A DNA stretch of 22,124 bases, taken from Bacillota bacterium (GTDB lineage: Bacteria; Bacillota; UBA4882; UBA8346). Below, piece after piece: positions 5,725 to 11,949 of this stretch; position 1 is the first letter of the stretch, and the number at the start of each line of letters is the position of its first letter. The position numbers and the translations under genes are program-made. The stretch spans positions 1 through 22,124 of the forward strand of contig JAEYRX010000019.1 in the NCBI GenBank assembly GCA_023435225.1, given 5' to 3'. The notes beneath the pieces were generated by a model, which searched no databases, was not told where the DNA came from, and was given only the letters and a program-made list of their open reading frames with translations.

Positions 5725-5802
5725 TATATAAAATGAAATAAGTTTTAACTTAGTTTACATCCAAGTTACGGATGTGAAATAAAAACTTTGAAACTTTTTA
5801 TC
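5725..5802 (+). repeat. TTCACATCC-hairpin repeat, copy a
   Basis: The block contains TATATAAAATGAA, a degraded hairpin (TTACATCC with GGATGTGAA) and then TAAAAACTTTGAAACTTTTT. Copies b (7942-8033) and c (9590-9671) keep the same order: TATATAA, hairpin, AAACTTTGATA-type motif, T-rich run, ATC. The conserved bases outside the hairpin show common descent and not just similar stems. Confidence 0.65.
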
Positions 5803-5939
5803 GACATAAGAAGATCGTTTCGGCCTTACCGGTTTCCGAGCAGTAGAAGCAGTTCGTTAGGCAAATGGATTAATTGAATTGTTCTTCTCGCATTTGGTTT
5901 TTGGTACCTGATTTAAACACAACTTTGGAGGTGTTTAAG

Positions 5940-6143
5940 ATGGGCTGGAATTTGGAGGACGGAGTACCGAACGATGTAGTAGCGATTGCCACAGTCTCGG
6001 AATGGGTAGTATTTTATTCCAAAACTAGTGATCAGATTTATTTTTATTCCACCGCTCACTGCCCCGGCGCCTTAGGGCTGACCAAAGAGGAATTGCTGGA
6101 GTTTGTAAGGGTGATGGGCAATCAAGGGGAACTGGTGCAGTAG
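5940..6143 (+). CDS. Small hypothetical protein, 67 residues
   Basis: Starting at ATG 5940, which follows TTTGGAGGTG by 6 bases, it reads MGWNLEDGVPNDVVAIATVS and continues with aromatic beta-type sequence (WVVFYSKTSDQIYFYS) and a short helix (TKEELLEFVRVM). An upstream in-frame start at 5874 has no ribosome binding site and I rejected it. It is cytosolic, without signal or membrane segment. I do not recognise the family. It stands alone, with the aminotransferase gene converging from the right. Confidence 0.6.
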   Translation: MGWNLEDGVPNDVVAIATVSEWVVFYSKTSDQIYFYSTAHCPGALGLTKEELLEFVRVMGNQGELVQ

Positions 6144-6258
6144 GTTCAGTCCGGTTTCAGAAATTTAGCTATTGGGTTTAGCTTATTCGGGGCTCGGTAA
6201 AGACTTCGAAGCAAAACCCAGTCCGGTTTACCGGGGTTGAGAAATATTTATAAAGCTT

Positions 6259-6289
6259 AGCCCTGGGGTTCAGCCCTGGGTGGACAGAA
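6259..6289 (+). repeat. Copy of CTGGGTGGACAGAA-type repeat
   Basis: CTGGGTGGACAGAA at 6276-6289 recurs in inverted orientation at 9540-9553. In both places it is preceded, in its own direction, by an AGCCC...GGG type short repeat or hairpin. This suggests a small dispersed repeat family. Confidence 0.5.
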
Positions 6290-6359
6290 TGAGCCTAACG
6301 TAATATGGTTTATTCTATAGCTTTCATGCAGATTAAGTTTGTCTTTTGATTATACAATA

Positions 6360-6407
6360 ACCCTGTAAAATTTGTCTTTATTAGACTAAATCTTACAAGG
6401 TTAATTT
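6360..6407. terminator. Possible bidirectional terminator
   Basis: CCCTGTAAAATTTGTCT and AGACTAAATCTTACAAGG form an interrupted stem over a short AATAA-type loop, followed on the plus strand by a T-rich run (TTAATTTTTTT). It lies between two convergent genes (5940-6143 and 6410-7699). The bulges make it uncertain. Confidence 0.4.
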
Positions 6408-6409
6408 TT

Positions 6410-7699
6410 TTATAACCCCCGCTTCTCCAGCTCCTGTTCCGCGCTGACCAACTCAATACAAAGCGTCACTAGTTCCATCGCCTGTTTTAACTCCGACAAC
6501 GGCGGGAAAGTTGGAGCAATCCGGATATTGCTGTCATCCGGGTCTTTACCGTAGGGGAAAGTGGCTCCGGCGTTAGTCAAAACTACTCCGGCCTCGGCGG
6601 CTTTGGCAACTACCTTTTTGGCGCATCCCGGTAAAGTGTTCAGACTGATGAAATATCCACCATTGGGCTTACTCCAGGAAGCCAGGTTTTTTCCGCCAAG
6701 CTTTGACTCTAACATCTCTAAAACCAGATCAAACTTAGGTCTGATAATTTCCGCCTGTTTACGCATGTGATTTTCAATCCCGGCTTGATCTTTAAAGAAC
6801 CGGACATGCCGGATCTGGTTCAGTTTATCCGGGCCGATAGTCTGGATAATCAATTGTTTCTTCAGCCAATTGATATTGGTTTCGCCGGCGGCCATCATCG
6901 AAATCCCGGCGCCGGCAAAACTTATTTTTGAAGTGGAACTGAAGATAAATACCCGGTCAGGATGGCCGGCTTTCTTACAAGCTTCCAACATATTGAGCAA
7001 ATGATCCGGTTTATCATGTAAATCATGAATAGCATAAGCGTTGTCCCATATAATCATGAAGTCGGAGGCCTTGGTTGGCATGGAAGCCAACCGTTCCACC
7101 ACTTTGTCGGAATAAGTGATACCAGTCGGATTGCTGTATTTAGGGACGCACCAGAAACCTTTAACAGCCGGATCGGCAGCAGCTAATTTTTCGACTTGAT
7201 CCATATCCGGGCCGTCGGCTAGATAGGGAATAGGAATCATTTTAATTCCGAAATATTCACAGATGGCGAAGTGCCGATCATATCCGGGAGTTGGGCAGAG
7301 AAATTTTATTTTAGGTAATTTGCTCCAAGGGATTTCACTACTAGGTAAGCCTCGCAACATGGCCCGGGCGATTAAATCGTGCATCAAAGCCAGACTGGAA
7401 TTGCCGCCAATAATAATTTCCTTTGGGTCAGCCTCTACAATCCAGCTGCAAAGTTCCTTTGCTTCCTGAATTCCGTCGACCCCACCGTAATTCCGGCAGT
7501 CAATCCCTTCATTGGTTTTAAAGTCAGTCTCACTTAGACAATCAATTAACCCGTTGGCCAGGTCTAACTGGGATGGACAGGGTTTTCCGCGGGACATATC
7601 CAGTTTCAGTTTTTTGGCTTGAAACTCCTGATAACTTTGGGAAAGTTCGGCATGATATCCTTGCAATTGTGAGTCGTTCAACATTTTCAATTCAGCCAT
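6410..7699 (-). CDS. Aspartate aminotransferase, type Ic (PF12897-like)
   Basis: A 429-residue PLP-dependent fold-type I aminotransferase, expected to exchange the amino group between aspartate and 2-oxoglutarate in the cytosol. It carries LKLDMSRGKPCPSQLDLANG (about 31-50), characteristic of the subgroup related to the Corynebacterium aspartate aminotransferase, KYSNPTG (187-193), IIWDNAYA with the PLP-binding Asp219, and STSKISFAGAG with the Schiff-base Lys258. Length is normal. I chose ATG 7699 because GAGGAG lies 7 bases upstream; an earlier in-frame start at 7762 would add 21 residues of unlikely sequence. It is a single gene, with no amino-acid pathway neighbours. Substrate specificity is inferred from the subfamily and could be broader. 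Confidence 0.9.
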   Translation of the reverse strand: MAELKMLNDSQLQGYHAELSQSYQEFQAKKLKLDMSRGKPCPSQLDLANGLIDCLSETDFKTNEGIDCRNYGGVDGIQEAKELCSWIVEADPKEIIIGGNSSLALMHDLIARAMLRGLPSSEIPWSKLPKIKFLCPTPGYDRHFAICEYFGIKMIPIPYLADGPDMDQVEKLAAADPAVKGFWCVPKYSNPTGITYSDKVVERLASMPTKASDFMIIWDNAYAIHDLHDKPDHLLNMLEACKKAGHPDRVFIFSSTSKISFAGAGISMMAAGETNINWLKKQLIIQTIGPDKLNQIRHVRFFKDQAGIENHMRKQAEIIRPKFDLVLEMLESKLGGKNLASWSKPNGGYFISLNTLPGCAKKVVAKAAEAGVVLTNAGATFPYGKDPDDSNIRIAPTFPPLSELKQAMELVTLCIELVSAEQELEKRGL

Positions 7700-7941
7700 A
7701 GGCTCACTCCTCGAATTTCTGATATTACATTTCATTATACGAAATATGAGGCAATGAAACAAGAAAAAATCTCATGTATTATGGATACATGTTGCTACAT
7801 TTATTTTTTTGGTTTGATTTATTGAAACTTTCAGCTGAAAAATAAATTGAATTACCAAAATATCAAGTTTACCAGGTGTGATGCCGAAGATGAAAATAAC
7901 CGGATATTATAATTTATTTTGTAATCCAAAAATTCGGCAGC

Positions 7942-8033
7942 TATATAAGTTGAATTAAATTTCCCGAATAAATATTACGTCTTTTCACATCCCAAATGCC
8001 GGATGTGAATTAACAAACTGTGATATTTTCTTC
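7942..8033 (+). repeat. TTCACATCC-hairpin repeat, copy b
   Basis: This is the best preserved stem: TTCACATCC and GGATGTGAA, 9 bp perfect over an 8-base loop CAAATGCC, preceded by TATATAAGTTGAA and followed by AAACTGTGATATTTTC. It lies about 190 bases upstream of the response-regulator start. Without the palindromic element inserted at 8044 it would be about 70 bases from it. Confidence 0.75.
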
Positions 8034-8043
8034 ATTTTACGAA

Positions 8044-8165
8044 TTAAGGGAGTTTCATAATTACTTTTATTTAGTTTTGGATACAATATATAGTGAGAAG
8101 CCAAGATTTAACTATCAATATATTGTATCCAAATGTTAAATTTTTTAATTATGAAAATCCCTCAA
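8044..8165. mobile_element. 122-bp palindromic element (TTRAGGGA family), full copy
   Basis: TTAAGGGAGTTTCATAATTA (8044-8063) and TAATTATGAAAATCCCTCAA (8146-8165) are inverted repeats matching at 18 of 20 positions. Nested inside is a second, perfect 16-bp inverted repeat: TTTGGATACAATATAT (8076-8091) and ATATATTGTATCCAAA (8118-8133). AATTA-like sequence flanks both ends. Comparison with 9590-9723, which has the same flanking blocks without this element, shows that it is an insertion into the response-regulator leader. Confidence 0.8.
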
Positions 8166-8174
8166 TTAAGGAAA

Positions 8175-8207
8175 ATATGTTGAATTCAAAAACTTAATTC
8201 AACATAT
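8175..8207 (+). promoter_or_regulatory. 12-bp stem-loop abutting the response-regulator RBS
   Basis: ATATGTTGAATT (8175-8186) pairs perfectly with AATTCAACATAT (8196-8207) over a 9-base loop; the GGAG ribosome binding site starts at 8211. A related stem at 9687-9719 has AGATG.../...CATCT in place of ATATG.../...CATAT, a paired T-A to G-C exchange that keeps the helix. It could affect mRNA stability or translation of the regulator. Confidence 0.6.
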
Positions 8208-8222
8208 ATAGGAGCAACCGGG

Positions 8223-8888
8223 ATGTTAAACACTAAAATTAGAATAATGCTCGTAGATGATCATGCCATGATAAGGCGGGGTGTTAAGCAAATGCTCGGC
8301 TTTAAAGAAGAATTTATCATTGTTGGTGAAGCTGAACATGGCAATGAAGTAATTACTAAAGTATTGGATTTAAAACCGGATGTAATTCTGATGGACATTA
8401 ACTTACCGGGAAAAAGCGGGATTGAATTGACAACCGAGCTGAAAAAGCAGGCCCCCGATGTTAAAGTATTGGCATTGACGGTCGGCGGGGACCAGCACTA
8501 TTTATCGAAAATGATTAAAGCCGGCGCTTTAGGCTATATTTTAAAAGATGTGGACTCCGATACTCTTTACGAGGCAATAAAAACTGTGGCCCGGGGTGAC
8601 GCTTACATTCCTCCCCATTTGCTTACAATTGTCCTTAGCGAATATAGAGAGGTTCTGGTAGAAGAAAAACCGGTAGTTTTACCGGGGGAGTTGGGTTTAA
8701 CCCACCGGGAGCTGGAAATTGTCAGTTATTTGGCTTGTGGAGACAGTAATAAAGAGATCGCAGAAAAGCTGTCTATTAGTGAGCAGACTGTAAAAAATCA
8801 TGTCAGTAATATCTTCCGCAAAATGGAAGTAGAAGATCGTACCCAAGCAGTAATCTACGCTTATCAAAAGGGCTTAATCTCAAAATAG
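8223..8888 (+). CDS. NarL/FixJ-type response regulator
   Basis: A 221-residue DNA-binding response regulator. The receiver domain (residues about 6-125) has the acidic pocket Asp12/Asp13, phosphoacceptor Asp58 in LMDINLPGKSG, Thr86 and Lys108, all intact. The LuxR-type HTH domain (about 152-215) shows LTHRELEIVSYLACGDSNKE and ISEQTVKNHVSNIFRKM. ATG 8223 follows GGAG by 8 bases. A HisKA_3-type kinase, the usual partner of this family, is at 19337, at the other end of the Tad locus, so it likely controls flp and the pilus operon. The DNA target is not known; the dispersed hairpin repeats upstream of it and after flp are candidates. Confidence 0.95.
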   Translation: MLNTKIRIMLVDDHAMIRRGVKQMLGFKEEFIIVGEAEHGNEVITKVLDLKPDVILMDINLPGKSGIELTTELKKQAPDVKVLALTVGGDQHYLSKMIKAGALGYILKDVDSDTLYEAIKTVARGDAYIPPHLLTIVLSEYREVLVEEKPVVLPGELGLTHRELEIVSYLACGDSNKEIAEKLSISEQTVKNHVSNIFRKMEVEDRTQAVIYAYQKGLISK

Positions 8889-9310
8889 AACCTCATTGAT
8901 ACTCCTTATTTATCCTTGTTACATTTGATTCATTCTACTCAAAACTCATAAACTATTATCACCACGAAGATCGGTTACGAAGAACACGAAGAGTCCCTCG
9001 TTTCTTTATATTTTTTTCTTCGAGACCTGTTTTCTAGGATGGGGCAAAATCGTGAGGACATGAATGTCCGGGAGCGTTAAGTGCTCTTCGTGGTTGAAGG
9101 TGGTTTTTTTGTTAGGTATTTTTATAGTACTTCGGTACTAGATGAAAATAAGCCTCATGGTTGATATTAGTTTGCGTTTGAAGATGATAAGATCAAGATA
9201 ACAGATAGACAAACTTACAGTAAGCATCGTTTTGGGAGGTGATGGTTGGTTTTTAAGAAAAACTTGTTTTAAAATGTGTTAATAAAAGTAACAAAAGGGA
9301 GTGGATCTTG
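8889..9310. other. flp upstream region
   Basis: No full gene is seen. A segment at 8961-9110 is bounded by CACGAAGAG (8985-8993) and its complement CTCTTCGTG (9084-9092); further ACGAAGA motifs lie at 8963-8992 and a T7 run follows, so it may act as a terminator or be a small repeat element. At 9125-9140 is a perfect TAGTAC-TTCG-GTACTA hairpin with a stable UUCG tetraloop. A strong GGGAGG at 9234-9239 leads only into mini-frames. The flp promoter must lie here, but I cannot point to a good one. Confidence 0.45.
9246..9272 (+). CDS. Possible 8-codon leader peptide before flp
   Basis: GGGAGG (9234-9239) is placed 6 bases before TTG 9246, which opens MVFKKNLF then stop; an overlapping ATG at 9242 gives MVGF but at only 2 bases from the site. 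TTG starts are used by several genes here. It ends 38 bases before flp. It may be a translated leader or a chance site. Confidence 0.25.
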   Translation: MVFKKNLF

Positions 9311-9481
9311 ATGATTAAGAGATTTTTCCGGGAAGAAACGGGACAAGGTATGGTCGAGTATGGGTTAATTATTGCTTTGGTAGCCGTTGTACTTATCGGG
9401 GCTCTTGTTTCCATGAACGGTGGTTTACAAACAATATTCGGCAAGATTACCGACGCCGTGAATACCGCTCCTGGTCCGTGA
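9311..9481 (+). CDS. flp: Flp-type type IVb/IVc pilin
   Basis: A 56-residue prepilin, the major subunit of the Tad pilus. It has a short leader MIKRFFREETG ending in Gly11, the cleavage site, then QGMVEYGLIIALVAVVLIGA. Glu at +5 and Tyr at +6 of the mature protein form the Flp motif, followed by the hydrophobic assembly helix and a short polar tail. The prepilin peptidase encoded at 9960 should process it. ATG 9311 follows AGGGAG by 8 bases. It is separated from the pilus operon by about 480 bases filled with palindromic elements, which fits separate, higher expression of the pilin. Confidence 0.95.
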   Translation: MIKRFFREETGQGMVEYGLIIALVAVVLIGALVSMNGGLQTIFGKITDAVNTAPGP

Positions 9482-9589
9482 GTTTGATTCAATTAATAAG
9501 TTTTTGATAAGGGACTGTTGCAAAAGATATTTTTTGCCGTTCTGTCCACCCAGCCCCATTTATGGGGCTTGAGAATGATTTTTAAAGCC

Positions 9590-9671
9590 TATATAAGATG
9601 AAAAAGTCTGATTATAGATTTCACACTCCAAAGGCCGAATGTGAAAAACTAAACATTGATACTTTTTTATC
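9590..9671 (+). repeat. TTCACATCC-hairpin repeat, copy c
   Basis: TATATAAGATGAA, then TTCACACTCC with GAATGTGAA (imperfect stem), then AAACATTGATACTTTTTTATC. It lies inside the 276-bp element and is followed after 15 bases by a 12-bp stem, the same order as before the response-regulator gene. Confidence 0.7.
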
Positions 9672-9686
9672 TTATTTTTTAAGGAA

Positions 9687-9719
9687 AGATGTTGAATTTA
9701 AAAGCTTAATTCAACATCT
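9687..9719 (+). promoter_or_regulatory. 12-bp stem-loop related to the response-regulator leader
   Basis: AGATGTTGAATT (9687-9698) pairs perfectly with AATTCAACATCT (9708-9719) over a 9-base loop. Bases before it (TTAAGGAAA) and after it (TATAGG) also match the 8165-8212 region. The base-paired exchange relative to that copy keeps the stem intact. Confidence 0.6.
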
Positions 9720-9824
9720 ATAGGTTCTTTAGGGCCTGGTGGTTATGAGGGCATTCAATTGTTAATTTTGCAACAGCCCCTTACTTTCTATAAAAGTCAT
9801 CTTTTTAGCTTTGAGCATTCCTAA

Positions 9825-9922
9825 GGAAGCGCCGATTAATTGAATAAGTGACGATTTTGCGCTTCGCAAAATGCCTAATGCCGCATATTTGCTCGCACAA
9901 AATCGGATTAATCAGCGCTTCC
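9825..9922. mobile_element. 98-bp non-autonomous element, copy 3
   Basis: Same length and ends as copies 1 and 2, with a T to C change in the left repeat (GCGCCGATTAAT) and a few changes in the centre. It is flanked by CTAA on both sides. It ends 37 bases before the cpaA start, so it lies in the leader of the pilus operon. Confidence 0.9.
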
Positions 9923-9959
9923 CTAATAATTCACCATTAGAAGATTGAAGGCGAAAAAA

Positions 9960-10490
9960 ATGCCGGAGTTTAATCAGAAAATTCTATTAATAGCCGGAGC
10001 TTTGATAGTTGGTCTGATGGCGGCGGGATGGGATTTGAAATGCCGGAAGATTCCTAATTGGTTGACTTTTCCCGGTATCATGGCGGGTATTATCCTTAAT
10101 CTACTATTTAACCCCCGCGATTGGTATTTCCCGTTTCTAGGGTTAATAGCGGGATTTCTAATTTTAATCATCCCATTTGTTATGGGTGGAATAGGGGCCG
10201 GTGATGTAAAGTTACTGATGGCTCTGGGAGCTTTTCTGGGCGCCGGGGCGGTGATCCGGATTGGTTTATACGGAGCGGTGGCCGGTGGCCTAATCTCCTT
10301 GGCGGCTTTAGTTAAACACCGGGGATTTCAATATATTAAGGCGAAGATATATTTGATTTTTACATTCCGGTGGAGTCTCAAAAACCGCCAACAAATCCAA
10401 GCAGAGTCTCAAAGACCAAAAATATTCATTCCTTATGGATTAGCGATATTCTTTGGTTTTTTAGCTAGTATGTTTGGGATGTTTAATTAG
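9960..10490 (+). CDS. cpaA: Prepilin peptidase of the Tad system (CpaA/TadV)
   Basis: A 176-residue integral membrane aspartic protease that cleaves the leaders of the Flp prepilin and pseudopilins. The two catalytic aspartates are visible: Asp25 in GWDLKCRKIPNWLT and Asp82 in GGIGAGDVKLL (the GxGD motif). About five to six hydrophobic segments; no N-terminal methylase domain, as usual for the short Tad form. I prefer ATG 9960, spaced 8 bases from GAAGG, over an in-frame TTG at 9945 that adds five residues. It opens the pilus operon; tadE follows after 20 bases. Confidence 0.93.
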   Translation: MPEFNQKILLIAGALIVGLMAAGWDLKCRKIPNWLTFPGIMAGIILNLLFNPRDWYFPFLGLIAGFLILIIPFVMGGIGAGDVKLLMALGAFLGAGAVIRIGLYGAVAGGLISLAALVKHRGFQYIKAKIYLIFTFRWSLKNRQQIQAESQRPKIFIPYGLAIFFGFLASMFGMFN

Positions 10491-10510
10491 GTTTATCTGG
10501 AGTGATTTAC

Positions 10511-10906
10511 ATGAGGATAAAGACTGGATGGCATAAAAATGAGTCCGGTTCGGTGATGGTGGAGTTCGCTTTGGTAGCGATGATTTTAATCTTACTATTT
10601 GCCGGGATTATCCAATTCGGCTTGGTCTTTAATACATTACTGGTGTTGGAAGATGTAGCCAGGAATACAGCCAGGACGGCGGCAATTTCAGCGATCCCCG
10701 ATGATCAAATCATATTAAACGCTATTAATGCCGTATCAATTATTACTTTAAATTCTTCCGATTTTATAATCACTCCGGCTTTAAGATCCCGGGGCCAAAT
10801 GCTAAATGTAACCATTACCTATCAATATCATCTGCCGGTTACTTTTGGTCTCCTTCCCGAGAAATATACTTTAACTGCTCAGGCCTCGATGCTTAGCGAG
10901 ATTTAA
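10511..10906 (+). CDS. tadE: TadE-like pseudopilin
   Basis: A 131-residue minor pseudopilin. Leader MRIKTGWHKNESG is followed by SVMVEFALVAMILILLFAGI: Gly13 at -1 and Glu at +5 fit processing by the prepilin peptidase. A single N-terminal helix is followed by a periplasm- or surface-exposed domain (VARNTARTAAISAI and on), the PF07811 pattern. ATG 10511 follows GGAG by 8 bases; an in-frame GTG at 10502 overlaps that site and is unlikely. The next gene starts 12 bases after its stop. Confidence 0.92.
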   Translation: MRIKTGWHKNESGSVMVEFALVAMILILLFAGIIQFGLVFNTLLVLEDVARNTARTAAISAIPDDQIILNAINAVSIITLNSSDFIITPALRSRGQMLNVTITYQYHLPVTFGLLPEKYTLTAQASMLSEI

Positions 10907-10918
10907 GGGGGGATAGTC

Positions 10919-11815
10919 TTGAAGAGCTCGGAACGGGGTGTAGTAATGGTGATTGCAGCATTGCTAATGGTTACCTTGTTGGCTTCAACGGCTATGGTGG
11001 TTGATGTTGGACGTTTGTATCTGGCCAAAAAAAGGCTACAAACCGCAGCAGATATGGCGGCCATCGCCGGCGACTTCACTTTGATTGATTATCAGGACCC
11101 GGCTTTAGCGGATATGGAAAGCCAAAAGTATTTGGCTTCCAATCTTCCGGAGTCTTTTCAATATGAAACATTAGTCGACACTAGTAACGGTTCGGTCCAA
11201 GTAAATGTTTCCCAAGAGCTTAGTTTCTATTTTGCGCCGATTATCGGTATCAACAGTTCTATAGTAAGAGCTTCGGCTACGGCAGCCGGGGATACCATAA
11301 TCAGTATAACCGGTGTTGTGCCGTTGGGAGTAGTCCAACAACAATTTGAATTCAACCAGCCGTATACGTTGAAATATGATGGAGGTGACGGCCAAGGCGG
11401 CAATTACGGGGCGTTGGAGCTGGGAGGGACAGGAGGTAGCGATTACCGGAGCAATTTAATGTATGGTTATAAAGAAGAGATTCGAATCGGAGATATTCTC
11501 CCGACTGAACCGGGCAATAAAGCCGGTCCTACCAATCAGGGAGTTAATTACCGGAACTCTATCTGCCATGATGGATGTGATTATTTAACTCATATTGATA
11601 TCAATTGTCCGCGGGTAGTTATCGTACCGATTATTGACGGTATTGTATATAACGGTTCGAATGGTCAGGCCAAGGTGGTTGGTTTTGCAGCCTTTTTCCT
11701 GTTAGCTGCCGATGGTAACGGTGATGTGACCGGAGTCTTTTTAAGATGGGCCGTATCGGGCAGAAGAGGGGAGGGACCCAACTTTGGTTTAGTGAGTCCG
11801 ACTTTAATCAAGTAG
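10919..11815 (+). CDS. tadG: TadG-like pilus assembly protein
   Basis: A 298-residue protein anchored by one N-terminal membrane helix: SSERGVVMVIAALLMVTLLA, then VVDVGRLYLAKKRLQTAADM and AAIAGDF, the classic TadE/G-like (PF13400) opening. The rest is an exported domain with LPLG-type strands and NYGALELGGTGGSDYRSNL, then RVVIVPIIDGIVYNGSNG and VVGFAAFFLL. This C-terminal layout is the one I know from Bacillota Tad loci; the vWA domain of proteobacterial TadG is absent. A Cys pair (CHDGCDY) plus a third Cys lie near residues 219-237. Start is TTG with GGGGGG 5-6 bases upstream. Confidence 0.9.
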   Translation: MKSSERGVVMVIAALLMVTLLASTAMVVDVGRLYLAKKRLQTAADMAAIAGDFTLIDYQDPALADMESQKYLASNLPESFQYETLVDTSNGSVQVNVSQELSFYFAPIIGINSSIVRASATAAGDTIISITGVVPLGVVQQQFEFNQPYTLKYDGGDGQGGNYGALELGGTGGSDYRSNLMYGYKEEIRIGDILPTEPGNKAGPTNQGVNYRNSICHDGCDYLTHIDINCPRVVIVPIIDGIVYNGSNGQAKVVGFAAFFLLAADGNGDVTGVFLRWAVSGRRGEGPNFGLVSPTLIK

Positions 11816-11940
11816 AGCTTTTTGCCTTGTTAGTCGATTTACGACTTGATACTATATATGAAAGTCTAAAGCGCCCATATCACTACCTATAGTATCACTC
11901 ATACCAATTACGGTTACAACACAAAAAGCTTAAGTGAAGG
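11816..11940. repeat. Nested inverted repeats between tadG and cpaB
   Basis: AGCTTTTTG (11816-11824) pairs with CAAAAAGCT (11932-11940), and within it GATACTATA (11848-11856) pairs with TATAGTATC (11888-11896). A further small GTCG/CGAC hairpin lies at 11833-11845. The whole gap is thus one palindromic block. It could be a small inserted element or an RNA-processing site in the operon transcript. Confidence 0.55.
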
Positions 11941-11949
11941 GGTGGAAAT

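Larger units (their letters stand above)
5459..5939. other. Intergenic region without a recognisable gene
   Basis: Besides the second 98-bp element and the hairpin repeat at 5725-5802, I see no gene. An AGGAGG at 5681-5686 is followed by TTG and at once by a stop, so it looks like a decayed start. The 5803-5930 stretch, leading into the gene at 5940, shows no clear promoter. Confidence 0.5.
7700..8222. other. Regulatory gap between aminotransferase and response regulator
   Basis: No gene is visible. Contents: a small hairpin CATGTAT/ATACATG near 7773-7791, a 12-bp palindrome TTTCAGCTGAAA near 7830, the hairpin repeat copy b, a 122-bp palindromic element and a 12-bp stem immediately before the response-regulator ribosome binding site. 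The last three are listed separately. It must contain the promoters of two divergent genes, but no clear -35/-10 pair stands out. Confidence 0.5.
9508..9783. mobile_element. 276-bp element with 18-bp inverted ends
   Basis: TAAGGGACTGTTGCAAAA (9508-9525) and TTTTGCAACAGCCCCTTA (9766-9783) match at 17 of 18 positions as inverted repeats. The GGGRCTGTTGCAAAA core is like ends I associate with IS1182-type elements. There is no open frame inside. It carries the CTGGGTGGACAGAA repeat (inverted), hairpin repeat copy c and a 12-bp stem that resembles the leader of the response regulator. It could be a non-autonomous element that captured, or is the source of, these pieces. Confidence 0.7.
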
